64,000 bases of DNA from the NCBI RefSeq assembly GCF_004379255.2, contig NC_056049.1, forward strand, positions 7,936,001 to 8,000,000. Direction: 5' to 3'. The stretch comes from Salvia splendens. Its lineage: Eukaryota > Streptophyta > Magnoliopsida > Lamiales > Lamiaceae. The position numbers and the translations under genes are program-made. Of the stretch, positions 1 through 10,135 are shown in pieces; position 1 is the first letter of the stretch, and each line of letters opens with the position of its first letter. The notes under the pieces were generated by a model. It saw nothing but the letters and a program-made list of their open reading frames with translations, made no database searches and was not told the DNA's origin.

Positions 1-30
1 CACGGTCACGATACCGAGGAGTGCCGACAT

Positions 31-823
31 TTGGCTGCAGGTATTGATGTTCTTGTGAAAGCAGGGACGTTAAAAAAATATCAAAGCAAGCAGCCGAAAA
101 AGAACAAGAAGCAGATAGGTGCGAACTGCGCTCCTCAGGATCCGAAAAGGCAACAGGATCCCGAAGACGATGACGAGCCGCAATATGATGGAGTAATCCA
201 GACTATTGACGCTCTCCCAGCCGGGAAGACTAAATCGTCCCTGAAGTCAGAGCGCAGAGGCTTCAATTGAGAGGAGCCAACGCATAAAAGGCTGAAGCAA
301 GACGAAGTGATTACATTTTCAGATGCCGATCCCGTCCCGGCCATCTCTCCTCATCAAGACGCCATTGTCATTCAAGCCGGAGTGGCAAACAAACTGATCC
401 ACAGAGTGTTCGTGGATACAGGAGCGTCAGTTAGCATTCTTTTTAAAGAATGTTTCGATAAACTGGAAGTGGATCCAGCTCGGCTCAGTCCGGCTCCGCT
501 TCCTCTGAAAAGTTTCGCCCAGGAGGACACCCGCCCTGAAGGTATTATCAGCCTTCCGATTACGGTGGGAAGAGCGCCTACAAGCTCCAGTACGATGATC
601 GAGTTCTTTGTGGTAAAAGCTCGGTCCCCGTACAACATTATACTGGGAAGAGACTGGCTCAACACAGTTCGGGCCATTTGCTCTACTTATCACCTCACCA
701 TCAAGATCCCCACTAAAGGAGGGATAGCGGTCATCCGAGGTGATCAAAAGAGAGCAAAAGAGTGTTTGCAGATTGCGCTATCAAGCATAGCAATCACAGC
801 AGCCGGAGTCAGAGGCAGGCGAA
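31..823 (+). pseudogene. Ty3/gypsy gag end and aspartic protease, disrupted
   Basis: Positions 31-270 encode a Lys/Gln-rich gag C-terminus that ends at an in-frame TGA (268-270). The same frame resumes at once and runs to 873 through a retroviral-type aspartic protease with the active-site motif VDTGAS (around 412-430) and a later ILGRDWL motif. The single TGA is therefore best read as a nonsense mutation. The RT polyprotein begins in another frame at 824. Upstream of 824 that frame contains a TAG near 788, so a frameshift probably separates protease from RT in this copy. The protease would process the Gag-Pol polyprotein inside virus-like particles. Confidence 0.8.
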
Positions 824-3800
824 ATGACCGAAGTCACACCGGAGCCGAACTCGATGGAAGTTCGGTTATATGAAGATGATCCATCCAGAACGGTGAAGAT
901 CGGTTTCGCGGGAACACCTCTACTCCGGGAAAAGACCATCCAGCTCCTCAAAGAGTACAAAGACGTCTTTGCGTGGTCGCCGTTGGACATGACCGGAGTG
1001 CCCCCTGAGGTAATTACACATCGGTTAAATATTGATCCTTCAGTCCGGCCTATAAAACAGAAGCAAAGACTCTTTGCGGCAGAAAGAAGTCAAGTCATCC
1101 ATGACGAAGTCCGCCAATTACTGAAAGCGGATGTGTTATTTGAAGTGAAATATCCTTCTTGGGTGGCCAACCCTGTGATGATCAAGAAAAAAGAGGGAGG
1201 ATGGCGGATGTGCATAGATTTTACCGATCTAAACAAGCACTGTCCTAAAGATTGCTATCCCCTTCCGAACATAGATAAAAAAGTAGAAGCTTTGATAGGC
1301 TTCGAAATTTTTTGTTTTCTTGATTTATACAAAGGATATCACCAAGTTTTAATGGATGAGAGTGATGCTTCAAAAACGGCTTTCATTACTGACTTCGGCA
1401 TTTTTGCTTACAAAAAGATGCCATTCGGTTTAAAGAATGCCGGAGCCACATATCAAAGGATGGTTGACAAGCTATTTCGGCACCTAATCGGAAAAGAGGT
1501 TGAAGTGTATGTTGACGACATAGTCGTTAAAAGCAGAAGCACTTCGGAGTACGAAGACAATCTCAAGTCCACTCTCGACGTGCTCCGAAAAGCCAACCTC
1601 AAACTCAATCCCCAAAAATGTACCTTTTTGGTAGATTCGGGAAAGTTTCTAGGTTGTTGGGTTTCAAAGGAAGGACTCAAGGCAAATCCGCTAAAAGTTC
1701 AAGTTGTTCAGAACATGGCAACGCCGAAGTCCATACATGATGTGCAAAGGCTAACTGGATGTCTAGCCGCACTGAATAGATTCCTTTCCCAAGCAGCCGA
1801 AAAGCAAATGCCGTTCTTCAATGTGTTGAAGAAGGCACCAAAGTTTGAGTGGGGAGTCGAGCAGAAAAAGGCTTTTGACGAGCTCAAAAGTTATTTAGCC
1901 GAGCTTCCTATTCTCTCTGCTCCAACAGATGCCGAAGTGATATTCTTATACTTAGCGGCATCAGATCAAACCATTAGCGCGGTGCTTGTACGAGAAGAAG
2001 GCCTAAAGCAGCTTCCCATCTACTTTACAAGCCGAGCATTAAGAGGTCCAGAAACAAGGTATCAACCTCTGGAAAAAATTGCTCTGGCATTAGTAAATGC
2101 AGCAAGGAGACTGCGGCCATATTTCTATGCTCACAAGGTATGCGTCTTAACCGATCTTCCACTTCGGCAAGTTTTGACTAAGCCTGAAGCATCAGGCAGA
2201 ATTGCCAAGTGGGCCATAGAGCTGGGAGAACACTCAATAGAATATCTACCTCGGAAAGCCATCAAGGGACAAGCCTTGGCAGATTTTCTTGCAGAGGCAA
2301 AGTTCGATCAAGCAATCCCTGTTATTGCCGAACAGAAAAATCCTGCCAATGACGAACTAACACAGCCCCAGGAATCCGAAGTAGAGCCGCCGGACTGCTG
2401 GAGTGGATTCGTAGATGGAGCTTCGAATAAGACGGGAAGTGGAGCTGGTATTCTACTTATCGCTCCCGACGGACACGAGGTAACTTATTCACTTCGGTTC
2501 TTATTCCCAACTACTAATAACGAAGCCGAATACGAAGCCCTCCTTGCCGGACTTCAATTAGCGCAAAGTCTATTTGTCAAATCTCTCAAAATCCATTGTG
2601 ATTCACAAGTCATAGTGAATCACATGCTGAGTACAAGTGAAGCCCGAGATGAGAGGATGAAAAAATACTTGGACAAAGCGCAAAGCATTAGCCGAAGTTT
2701 CTCTTATTTTCGGATAATCCGCATTCCCAGAGCGGAAAACAGCCGAGCAGATACTTTAAGTAAGTTGGCCTCATATCCGAGCTCAAAGGTGGAGGAATTA
2801 CTACACCGAAGCATTGATGAAGCTGAGGTACATTCAGTAACCAGCTCGCCGAACTGGATGACGCCGATCTTACAGTATCTAGATCAAGGACAACTGCCCG
2901 AGGATAAGAGAGAAGCTCGGAAAATCACATGCCGAGCACTTCGGTATGAACTTCATGAAGGAGTCCTATACAGAAAGTCCTACCTTCAACCGTTATTGCG
3001 ATGTGTAGGACCAGAAGAGACGGACTACATCCTTAGAGAAGTTCATGAAGGATCTTGCGGTAGCCACATCGGAGCTAGAGCTTTAGCTAAAAAAGTTCTG
3101 AGATGGGGATATTATTGGCCAACTTTGGTACAAGAAGCAGTGCAGCTCGTCAAGACATGTACGAAGTGCCAAATCCATGCAAATATCCCAAGGATGCCGC
3201 AGACCGATCTATGTGCTATGCAAAGCCCTTGGCCTTTTATGCAATGGGGCATAGACATAGTAGGACCACTACCACAAGCTCCTCGGCAAATGAAATTCCT
3301 TATCATTGCCGTGGATTACTTCACGAAGTGGGTGGAGGCTGAACCATTAGCTACGATAACGAGCTCGAAGGCATTGGATTTTGTCTGGAAGAACATAGTT
3401 TGCCGATTTGGCATACCCCATATCCTCATTTCGGATAATGGGACTCAGTTCACCGACAAGACATTCAAGAATTGGTGCCAAGAGCTGAATATTCAACAGC
3501 GGTTCACTTCGGTCTCTCACCCACAAGCAAACGGACAAACGGAAGTAACAAACCGTATTCTGGTGAAAGGTTTAAAAGCTCGGTTAGAACAAGCCAAAGG
3601 ACAATGGGTAGAAAATCTTCCTCAAGTCCTATGGTCTTACCGAACTACACCAAAAACCTCAAACGGTGAAACTCCGTACAGTCTGGTGTACGGCACTGAA
3701 GCCGTGATTCCGGTTGAGATCGGCATACCCAGTCCCCGAACTCTTAATTTCTCAGCAGAACTGAATGAGGACGGACTGAGAGCCGAACTAGATCTTGCCG

Positions 3801-4087
3801 AAGAAAAAAGAGAATTGGCCTGCATAAAAGCAGCCAAGTACAAGGAGCAAGTAGCCCGGTATTATAACCAAAGGGTGAAAAAGCTGCAATTTCAAGTGGG
3901 AGATCTCGTCTTGAGAAACAATGAAGTAAGCCGAGCAGAAAAGCTGGGCAAACTCGAACCCACATGGGAAGGTCCATATCGGGTGTCAGAAGTCCTCGGC
4001 AAAGGGTCTTATAAATTGACTCACATGTCAGGAGAACAAGTACCCCGAACATGGCACATTTCCAACCTCAAGAAGTTCCATTTGTAA
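824..4087 (+). CDS. Ty3/gypsy pol: RT, RNase H, second RNase H, integrase
   Basis: An uninterrupted 1087-codon reading frame. In order it shows reverse transcriptase (CIDFTDLNKHCPKD, the catalytic YVDDIVV at about residue 228), a gypsy RNase H, and a second archaeal-type RNase H (VDGASN...GSGAGILL, then NNEAEYEALLAGL) at about residues 528-650. The integrase zinc-binding region (HIGARALAKKV...CTKCQIHA) follows, then a DDE core (GIDIVGPLP, SDNGTQF, with the Glu in NGQTEVTNR). It ends in a plant gypsy-type C-terminus (WEGPYRV...WHISNLKKFH). The ATG at 824 is simply the first in the frame; natural translation would come from a gag-pol fusion. The enzyme copies retrotransposon RNA into DNA and integrates it. 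Confidence 0.93.
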   Translation: MTEVTPEPNSMEVRLYEDDPSRTVKIGFAGTPLLREKTIQLLKEYKDVFAWSPLDMTGVPPEVITHRLNIDPSVRPIKQKQRLFAAERSQVIHDEVRQLLKADVLFEVKYPSWVANPVMIKKKEGGWRMCIDFTDLNKHCPKDCYPLPNIDKKVEALIGFEIFCFLDLYKGYHQVLMDESDASKTAFITDFGIFAYKKMPFGLKNAGATYQRMVDKLFRHLIGKEVEVYVDDIVVKSRSTSEYEDNLKSTLDVLRKANLKLNPQKCTFLVDSGKFLGCWVSKEGLKANPLKVQVVQNMATPKSIHDVQRLTGCLAALNRFLSQAAEKQMPFFNVLKKAPKFEWGVEQKKAFDELKSYLAELPILSAPTDAEVIFLYLAASDQTISAVLVREEGLKQLPIYFTSRALRGPETRYQPLEKIALALVNAARRLRPYFYAHKVCVLTDLPLRQVLTKPEASGRIAKWAIELGEHSIEYLPRKAIKGQALADFLAEAKFDQAIPVIAEQKNPANDELTQPQESEVEPPDCWSGFVDGASNKTGSGAGILLIAPDGHEVTYSLRFLFPTTNNEAEYEALLAGLQLAQSLFVKSLKIHCDSQVIVNHMLSTSEARDERMKKYLDKAQSISRSFSYFRIIRIPRAENSRADTLSKLASYPSSKVEELLHRSIDEAEVHSVTSSPNWMTPILQYLDQGQLPEDKREARKITCRALRYELHEGVLYRKSYLQPLLRCVGPEETDYILREVHEGSCGSHIGARALAKKVLRWGYYWPTLVQEAVQLVKTCTKCQIHANIPRMPQTDLCAMQSPWPFMQWGIDIVGPLPQAPRQMKFLIIAVDYFTKWVEAEPLATITSSKALDFVWKNIVCRFGIPHILISDNGTQFTDKTFKNWCQELNIQQRFTSVSHPQANGQTEVTNRILVKGLKARLEQAKGQWVENLPQVLWSYRTTPKTSNGETPYSLVYGTEAVIPVEIGIPSPRTLNFSAELNEDGLRAELDLAEEKRELACIKAAKYKEQVARYYNQRVKKLQFQVGDLVLRNNEVSRAEKLGKLEPTWEGPYRVSEVLGKGSYKLTHMSGEQVPRTWHISNLKKFHL

Positions 4088-5153
4088 GAGACAGTCCGGT
4101 CAGTCAGTCTTGTGTCTAGTTCGGTCCTAGGGGTATGTGCTTTCTTTGTTTTTTACTTGTTTTTCATGCTTGTCGTTTTATAAAAGTTTAAAACCTTTTT
4201 CGTCTTTTTTATTTGTCTTTATGTGCGTTGTCTCTCTATGTGCGTGTCGTCTCTTACAAATGTTACTGAGGTATCTTGTTCTTTAAAGGCTGATCCCCTT
4301 TTTAGAACATGTATTAAAGACAATTGTGAGTCCAAGCTTCTCAGGAAGATACAAGACTCCACAATTCAGCTTAAGAAACAAGCAGTTCGTCTGAAACGAA
4401 CTGCAAAAAGGGAAAGTCCGATCCGAGCGATAAAACTCGCCAAATTAGGACAAAGGGAAAGTCCGATCCGAGCGATAAAACTCGCCAAATTAGGACACAA
4501 ACCAAGTCCGGTCAAAGAAGATTTTACTTCATAAGACCACTTCGGTTAACAAAGGGAAAGTCCGATCCGAGCGATAAAACTCGCCAAATTAGGACACAAA
4601 CCAAGTCCGGTCAAAGAAGATTTTACTTCATAAGACCACTTCGGTTAACAAAGGGAAAGTCCGATCCAAGCGATAAAACTCGCCAAATTAGGACACAAAC
4701 CAAGTCCGGTCAAAGAAGTTTATTTCATAAGACCGAGGACTAAGTCCGGTCAAGGAAGTTTACTTCATAAGACCAAGGACGAGTTCGGTCAAAGAAGTTC
4801 ACTTCATAAGACCAAAGACGAGTCCGGTCAAAGAAGTTTACTTCATAAGACCGAGGACGAGTCCGGTCAAAGAAGTTTACTTCATAAGACCGAGGACGAG
4901 TGCAATAAATGAAATAAAAAATCGCTGAACTGTAAGTACGCAGTGATAGAAGCGAAATAAAATCGCTGAACTGTAAGTACGCAGTGATAGAAGCGAAATG
5001 AAAAAAATTTCATTTATTAAGTCTTGTTCGGCATACAACTCCGCTGCCCTACGAGAAGGCGTTACGCTATTACAAAGGACTATTCTACGTCAGCCTCCCC
5101 CTTACACTCATCCAAAATGCCGAAGTGATTCACTTCGCTTTTCGGGGGGGTAG
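4088..5153 (+). repeat. Noncoding 3' region of the gypsy element with tandem repeats
   Basis: No credible gene lies here. A unit of about 100 bp starting GGGAAAGTCCGATCC recurs near 4410, 4454, 4554 and 4653 (spacings 44, 100 and 99). It is followed by about five copies of a ~39-bp unit containing GTCCGGTCAAAGAAG (4740-4900), then two copies of a ~42-bp unit around AAATCGCTGAACTG (4919-4998). Long noncoding tandem repeats between integrase and the 3' LTR are usual in Tat-clade elements. Small ORFs over this stretch are repeat products, not genes. Confidence 0.8.
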
Positions 5154-5752
5154 TGATGGGGTACGAACTAAACAACTAAACCCTAATGGCGAGCCCAATA
5201 GCAGTGACGGCCCATTAGCCCAAAACCCAAGAAAGAGTATCAGTTCGGCACGACCAAAGAGTTCAGTTCGGTTCGGCACAACCAAAGAGTTCGCTCGCAG
5301 CCTACAGCTCGGTAAAAGCCAACCAATCAAGCTCTACTCTCAGATCGGCAAAAGAACCAATCAAGCTCTACTCTCAGATCGGCAAAAGCTGATCGGCAAA
5401 GTTCAGCAGTTCGGTCTCAGTATTCGACCGAACAAGGAGATAGTGGACCCATGCAGGACCTCCACGACCTCCACTACACCCACGATCTATCTAGTGGTAT
5501 GAAGCAGTTGTCAACCTGCAAGCCACGATCTTGGTTCAAATGTATAAATAGAACTTAGATCAGATAGACAAGGGTTAAGCTCTCTAGATATCGAATCTCA
5601 TATAGCAAGTCAGTATTGTAAGCTGTAATCCAGATCAAGCAATACAAATTTGCCCTCCTTTCTTCCCGTGGACGTAGATTTACCTCAGTAAATCGAACCA
5701 CGTAACTTTCTGTGTCGTGATCTATATTTATTACCTGCATTTATTACCATCA
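5154..5752 (+). repeat. 3' LTR of the gypsy element
   Basis: The LTR begins TGATGG directly after a G-run polypurine tract and ends CCATCA, a perfect 6-bp inverted terminal repeat, giving 599 bp. It carries a TATA-like box (TATAAATA, about 5543-5550) with the presumed R region downstream. The partner LTR is outside the window, so insertion age cannot be judged. Confidence 0.82.
5543..5550 (+). promoter_or_regulatory. TATA box of the gypsy LTR
   Basis: TATAAATA lies about 200 bp before the LTR end, where a plant retrotransposon U3 promoter is expected. Confidence 0.5.
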
Positions 5753-7281
5753 AAAATTCGCCAATCATCATAGAACTCTTCAACTTTTTCATTGCAAACA
5801 TACAAAATATGTTTAATCTTTCCTACTGCAACATATGAGTGATATATTTAAAGAAATTGTGTTCTTAAAAGGTGTTAACTTCAAAAGCAACACAGATTCC
5901 TACATGACCTTTGAGTTGCCAAAATATTAGGGTTTATGGTTAATATTGGGCTTAAACAATACTGGATATGCATACTTAATAACAAAATTGCAAAAGTGGA
6001 ATATTGAGATAAATAGACTGTGATCTATTTCTGTGAATGATAACAAAATTTAGGTGCTTATATGGAAATGTTTGTGACTGTTAGTTTCAGAACCTTTATT
6101 GAAGAGAATATCTGTTGGAAAATATGTCGAAGATGAGTAATGAAAAGAATTACATATTTAATATAAGGAACAGAGGAGTGTATTCTTGCCTTCCAAAGAG
6201 ATACATAAATTTGTAAATAAATACTACTCATGCAACATGTAAAGTGAAAGTATTGGATATTGATTAAGAATTGTGGATCCATCTAAGTAGATTTACCTCA
6301 AATAACTTCTGAATTTGAAACTATGGCTGTTTAAGTTAATATCATCATAAGCTTAACCTGATTTATCTGAAGTCATTGGTTTCAATGAATGCTTATTTGT
6401 AATGTTGTATATACATTTATCAAAATATCATCAAGTAGAGTTTTAGATAGAATCACCATCTATCTAAAATCATGAATTCAGATGTCTATTTGGATAACTA
6501 TATGAAGATATAGCAACTAAAATCAGTTTTAAAATATTACTAAAATAATTACTTGACTTGTAAAACAGAAACATAGTTTGTGATCTGATTTAATTTGAGT
6601 TAGAAAAATCCAGTAAAAAAGTCTAAAAAGAAACAGTACAGATAAGTCTAGCAAAAAAATAGAATCAGTAAGACTTTACAAAACTTATTAAGAGTAAGGC
6701 ATCAGTTTTTATCTTACTTAGAATTTAAGTATGTCCAAACATGATTCTGCTAAACCATCTCCTTAATTCTCAAGATATATATCAAAAATCAGGAATTCAG
6801 ATGTCTATGAATATAACAGAAAATGAGTTAGTAAAAAAACCTTTATTGAATAGAATAATGCAGTAGGAAATATTATAAAGAAAGAGTGCAAAAGAGCCTA
6901 GCAAAAACAACAAAATCAATAAGCCTTTTACTACATACTAACTGGAATGCATCACATTTTACCTTACTAAAGATTTAACTATATCCAAGAATGATTATGC
7001 TAAATAATAGAAAACCCAAAAAAATACATAAAACACATAAATGTTAAGCCAAATAATTAATTCAATAAAAAAAGGCATTAGCCATCATTACAAAAAAATT
7101 CATCTTAGAGGTGTTTACTAATACCAAAATAGTAAATGACAAAAATCAAAATCCAGAACTGTTAACTGATGTGACATAGACCATCAACTAAACCTCCAAA
7201 GAACTAAAATGAAAGTTATGATAAGTTCAAAAAAGTTGAGCAAAAAATAAAAAACAGATAAACACTTAGGATTCTCCAAAG
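5753..7281. other. AT-rich noncoding stretch with a degenerate duplication
   Basis: No gene was recognised. A diverged direct duplication is visible: GAATTCAGATGTCTAT occurs at 6474 and again at 6793 (offset about 319 bp). The sequence after each copy stays roughly alignable, with GTCTAGCAAAAA-type and CATGATTCTGCTAAA-type segments repeated in the same order. This is probably old transposon sequence. Confidence 0.5.
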
Positions 7282-10135
7282 CTAATCTGCACCAAATAAA
7301 TCCTGAGTGTAGCTGACAGATGCCTCATCATCATCTTCAATGACATTCACTTTCTTCATCTTCTTCTTGATCTTACCAAAACACACATCATCACAACTAT
7401 CAAACTCATCTTCCTAGCATCGCTTCACACTTTCTTCAGCAATCCATTCAATCTCATTTTGTTTAGTAAAAACTGATAAATCAGGTGTGACAAAACCCTT
7501 GCCAGAAACCTGAAAAAAATACAAAGATGAGAATTTCAGTTAACCAAAAGCATATATAACAGAGGTCAGTTTAATTTTCTTAAAAAAATACCTCTACAAT
7601 ATCAGATCCAAAGGGTAAATCAACCAACTTGGCATCAGTATGACATCAGTATTCAGAACTTGTGAAGCAATGTTCTCAGGAACAAATTTCTCAACAACTT
7701 TTGGAATATTACAAATTTTGTTAACTGTATATGGATATCTACGGTATTATTCCTTGCTATTCCTGCTTTGTATCTTAAACAACACTTCTTGACCCAATAG
7801 CAACTCCTCAATTTTCCTAGGAACATACTCCATAGCAGAATTCTAAAACAACAAAAAAACACATTAAAATAGAAAATATAACTACTACTGAAATTAAATT
7901 ATTTTTTTAACAGTGAGATTACCTCCATATTACTCCCTATCAAGTCAGTGACCCTTTTTTCCAATTAGTTGAACCACTTCTCTATCCCACAACAAAAGAG
8001 ATGCATTACTTGAGTCATCAACAATGTTCACAACAAACCTAAACCTAAAAAAGAGGAAAAGGTTATTGAATTTAATAACTTTACAAAAATGAACAAAAGA
8101 AACCAAGTTATTCAAAAAAAAAGAAGAGGCAGATTAATACCTTTTAACAACAACATCAAAAATTCTTAATACAGAAATCACACCTAAACTTCTTGTCATC
8201 CAACACTCTGACTTTCTTGACACAAGTCTTACATGCTAAATAATACCATTCTCCAAAATGAGGCTCAATTGATTCCACTTTACCAAAAACCCAATATGAT
8301 CCATCGTGATGATCAAAATCAGAAATAAACTATTCCAACATTAAAAAAATATAGTCTGGATTCTAAATGACTATATGCATTTAAAAATGATATGTATATA
8401 AAAAAATAATTTACAAAGAACATAATATACCTCCAAACAAACAACATCACCAAGAGACTTGACATCAAGGTCATCAAACTCTCTACTAACCCTTACTCCA
8501 GTTTGATCCACAATCCCTTGTTCAAGGAAAGTATCATCATGTTTAATCCTACACATTACAATTCACATTTGTTAGAATCAATCACCCTTAAAAAATTAAC
8601 AATATAGTCTTAACTCATAGGTAACAATACATGTTCCTAAATTCCTTCAGTACATCAATATCAGCATTATCAAAATCTTGAATGCTTGATAATGAGTGGA
8701 CACACCAACCTCACCTAAAAATATAATAAAGAAACATTAAGACAAATACATGACATCCACAAAACTATAGATAAATAAGATAGAAACACAACCTCTGAAA
8801 ACATTAGGCTTACAAAACTGCACTATGATTATAGGAACAATCCCTTCAGCCTTGGTCAATTGAGACAGATAAGATTCCACATCGGAATCCCAAATTGTAC
8901 AGAAAATTTTATTATGGATGTTAAAAAAGTAGCAGAGTTAGTTTCAAAAAGAGAATAATAAAAATAAGTATGAAACATAAAGGTTTAAAATTAGTATGAA
9001 ACTTACCGCTCATCACTGATTTCAACTTCAATCAACATGTATCTACTTTGCTTGACAACACTTCCAGGGGAAGTAATGACCCCAATGATATCTGCCAAAA
9101 AAATGAGATCAATGTACCAATAGATTGAAAAATAAGGTCTGCAATGAATAATATATCAAAACTCTTATACCAAAAAAGGATGTCTGGTCATCATTCTCAT
9201 TACTTGCTATATCACCTAATGGTTTAAATGAAAACACCATGGGTGGAAATTCATTATCTCTGACTTCATACATCTCAGTCCTGTAATTCATAAAGATTCT
9301 ATATGGATGATTAGTGGCTTTGATTCTAACGGTGTTGTCCCTAAAAAAGAAGTTTTTTATATAATAGATGCCTCATTCTCTAAGTTTGTGTTCCTGAAGA
9401 GCATTTTTTTGGGAATGTGGCTTGAATGTATGTCCCCTAAAAATAAATTAAATAAGATCTTAGGTATTAGATATATATCAGACCTGAAAAATGAAAGAAT
9501 ATATTAGATATATATCAGAAAGCTAAAATATACACTAAGTTATATGTGTATTCTTTTGCAGGTGCAGAATATTACAATGCAAATTCCATACTGCAGATTC
9601 CATATAAGATAGAGGATGATGACATAGAGGATCAAATGCAAAACTTATAAATGACAGAAAGTTGGTAATTATTTCTTAACCTATTCAGTTATAAAGAATG
9701 TCAAACTTTATAACTTCATAATCTATTTTATACAGTTGAGCCTAATAACTGTTGAATAGGTACATGGCAAAGTAGATTCAAGGGATTATAAAAAGATGGA
9801 GAGCATAAAAAAATGAACAGAAAAAAAATTAACTCAGAGGTCAGTTACACTATATTGAACTACAGGCAGCTTGAAATGAGTATGATAAATGAGGTAATAA
9901 AGAAGAGTTGCAGAAAAAGAATAATAAAACAGCTAAAGAGAACAGATATAAGTTTAGAATGAACTTTAATATGATTAAAGATTGAATATACCTTAGAATC
10001 ATGAAAAACAGATTATGTATTGATATCTCTATTGTCATCAGGAAGACCTCCAAAGACACGGACACAACGGACCTTGACAACAGAGTTAGTAATGGCAGTA
10101 TGAAGATTCTTCAGCAAGGTAACATAGGGCGCCAT
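7282..10135 (-). pseudogene. RPA70-like (replication protein A large subunit) pseudogene
   Basis: Read on the minus strand from an ATG at 10135, spaced exon-like pieces match the plant RPA1/RPA70-like family. They are: an N-terminal OB fold (NSVVKVRCVRVFGGLPDD, 10135-10000); an EFPPMVFSFKPL piece (9300-9190); DIIGVITSPGSVV (9105-9005); FCTIWDSDVESYL with VQFCKPNVFRG (8945-8800); a zinc-finger piece with WYYLACKTC then CDFC (8335-8160); ASLLLWDREVVQLIG (8045-7930); and a C-terminal tail ending with TAG at 7282. Many pieces end in plausible GT donors. Lesions include TAA in the first exon (about 10016), a frameshift just after CDFC, one after VVQLIG, a TAA near 7755, and a TAG near 7418. The family binds single-stranded DNA in replication and repair; this copy looks dead. 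RPA-like genes are also carried by plant Helitrons, so it may be element cargo. Confidence 0.75.

Larger units (their letters stand above)
1..5752 (+). mobile_element. Ty3/gypsy LTR retrotransposon, Tat-type, 5' end outside window
   Basis: The 3' portion of a gypsy element reads through the end of gag, protease, RT, RNase H, a second RNase H, integrase, a long noncoding 3' region with tandem repeats, a G-rich polypurine tract (about 5141-5150) and a 3' LTR. The order PR-RT-RNH-INT is typical of Ty3/gypsy. The extra RNase H-like domain between RNH and integrase, and the long noncoding stretch before the 3' LTR, are the hallmarks of the Tat clade. The 5' LTR and most of gag lie left of the window, so TSD and LTR divergence cannot be read. 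The gag-protease part carries nonsense and frameshift lesions, so the copy is probably defective. Confidence 0.93.

Noticed and set aside
4410..4910. Regularly spaced repeats resembling a CRISPR array
   Set aside because: Units are tandem without unique spacers, lie in a plant retrotransposon, and no cas gene is present.
5125..5502. 125-codon ORF crossing the gypsy LTR start
   Set aside because: It runs from noncoding sequence through the polypurine tract into the LTR and has low-complexity repeats; no protein is expected there.
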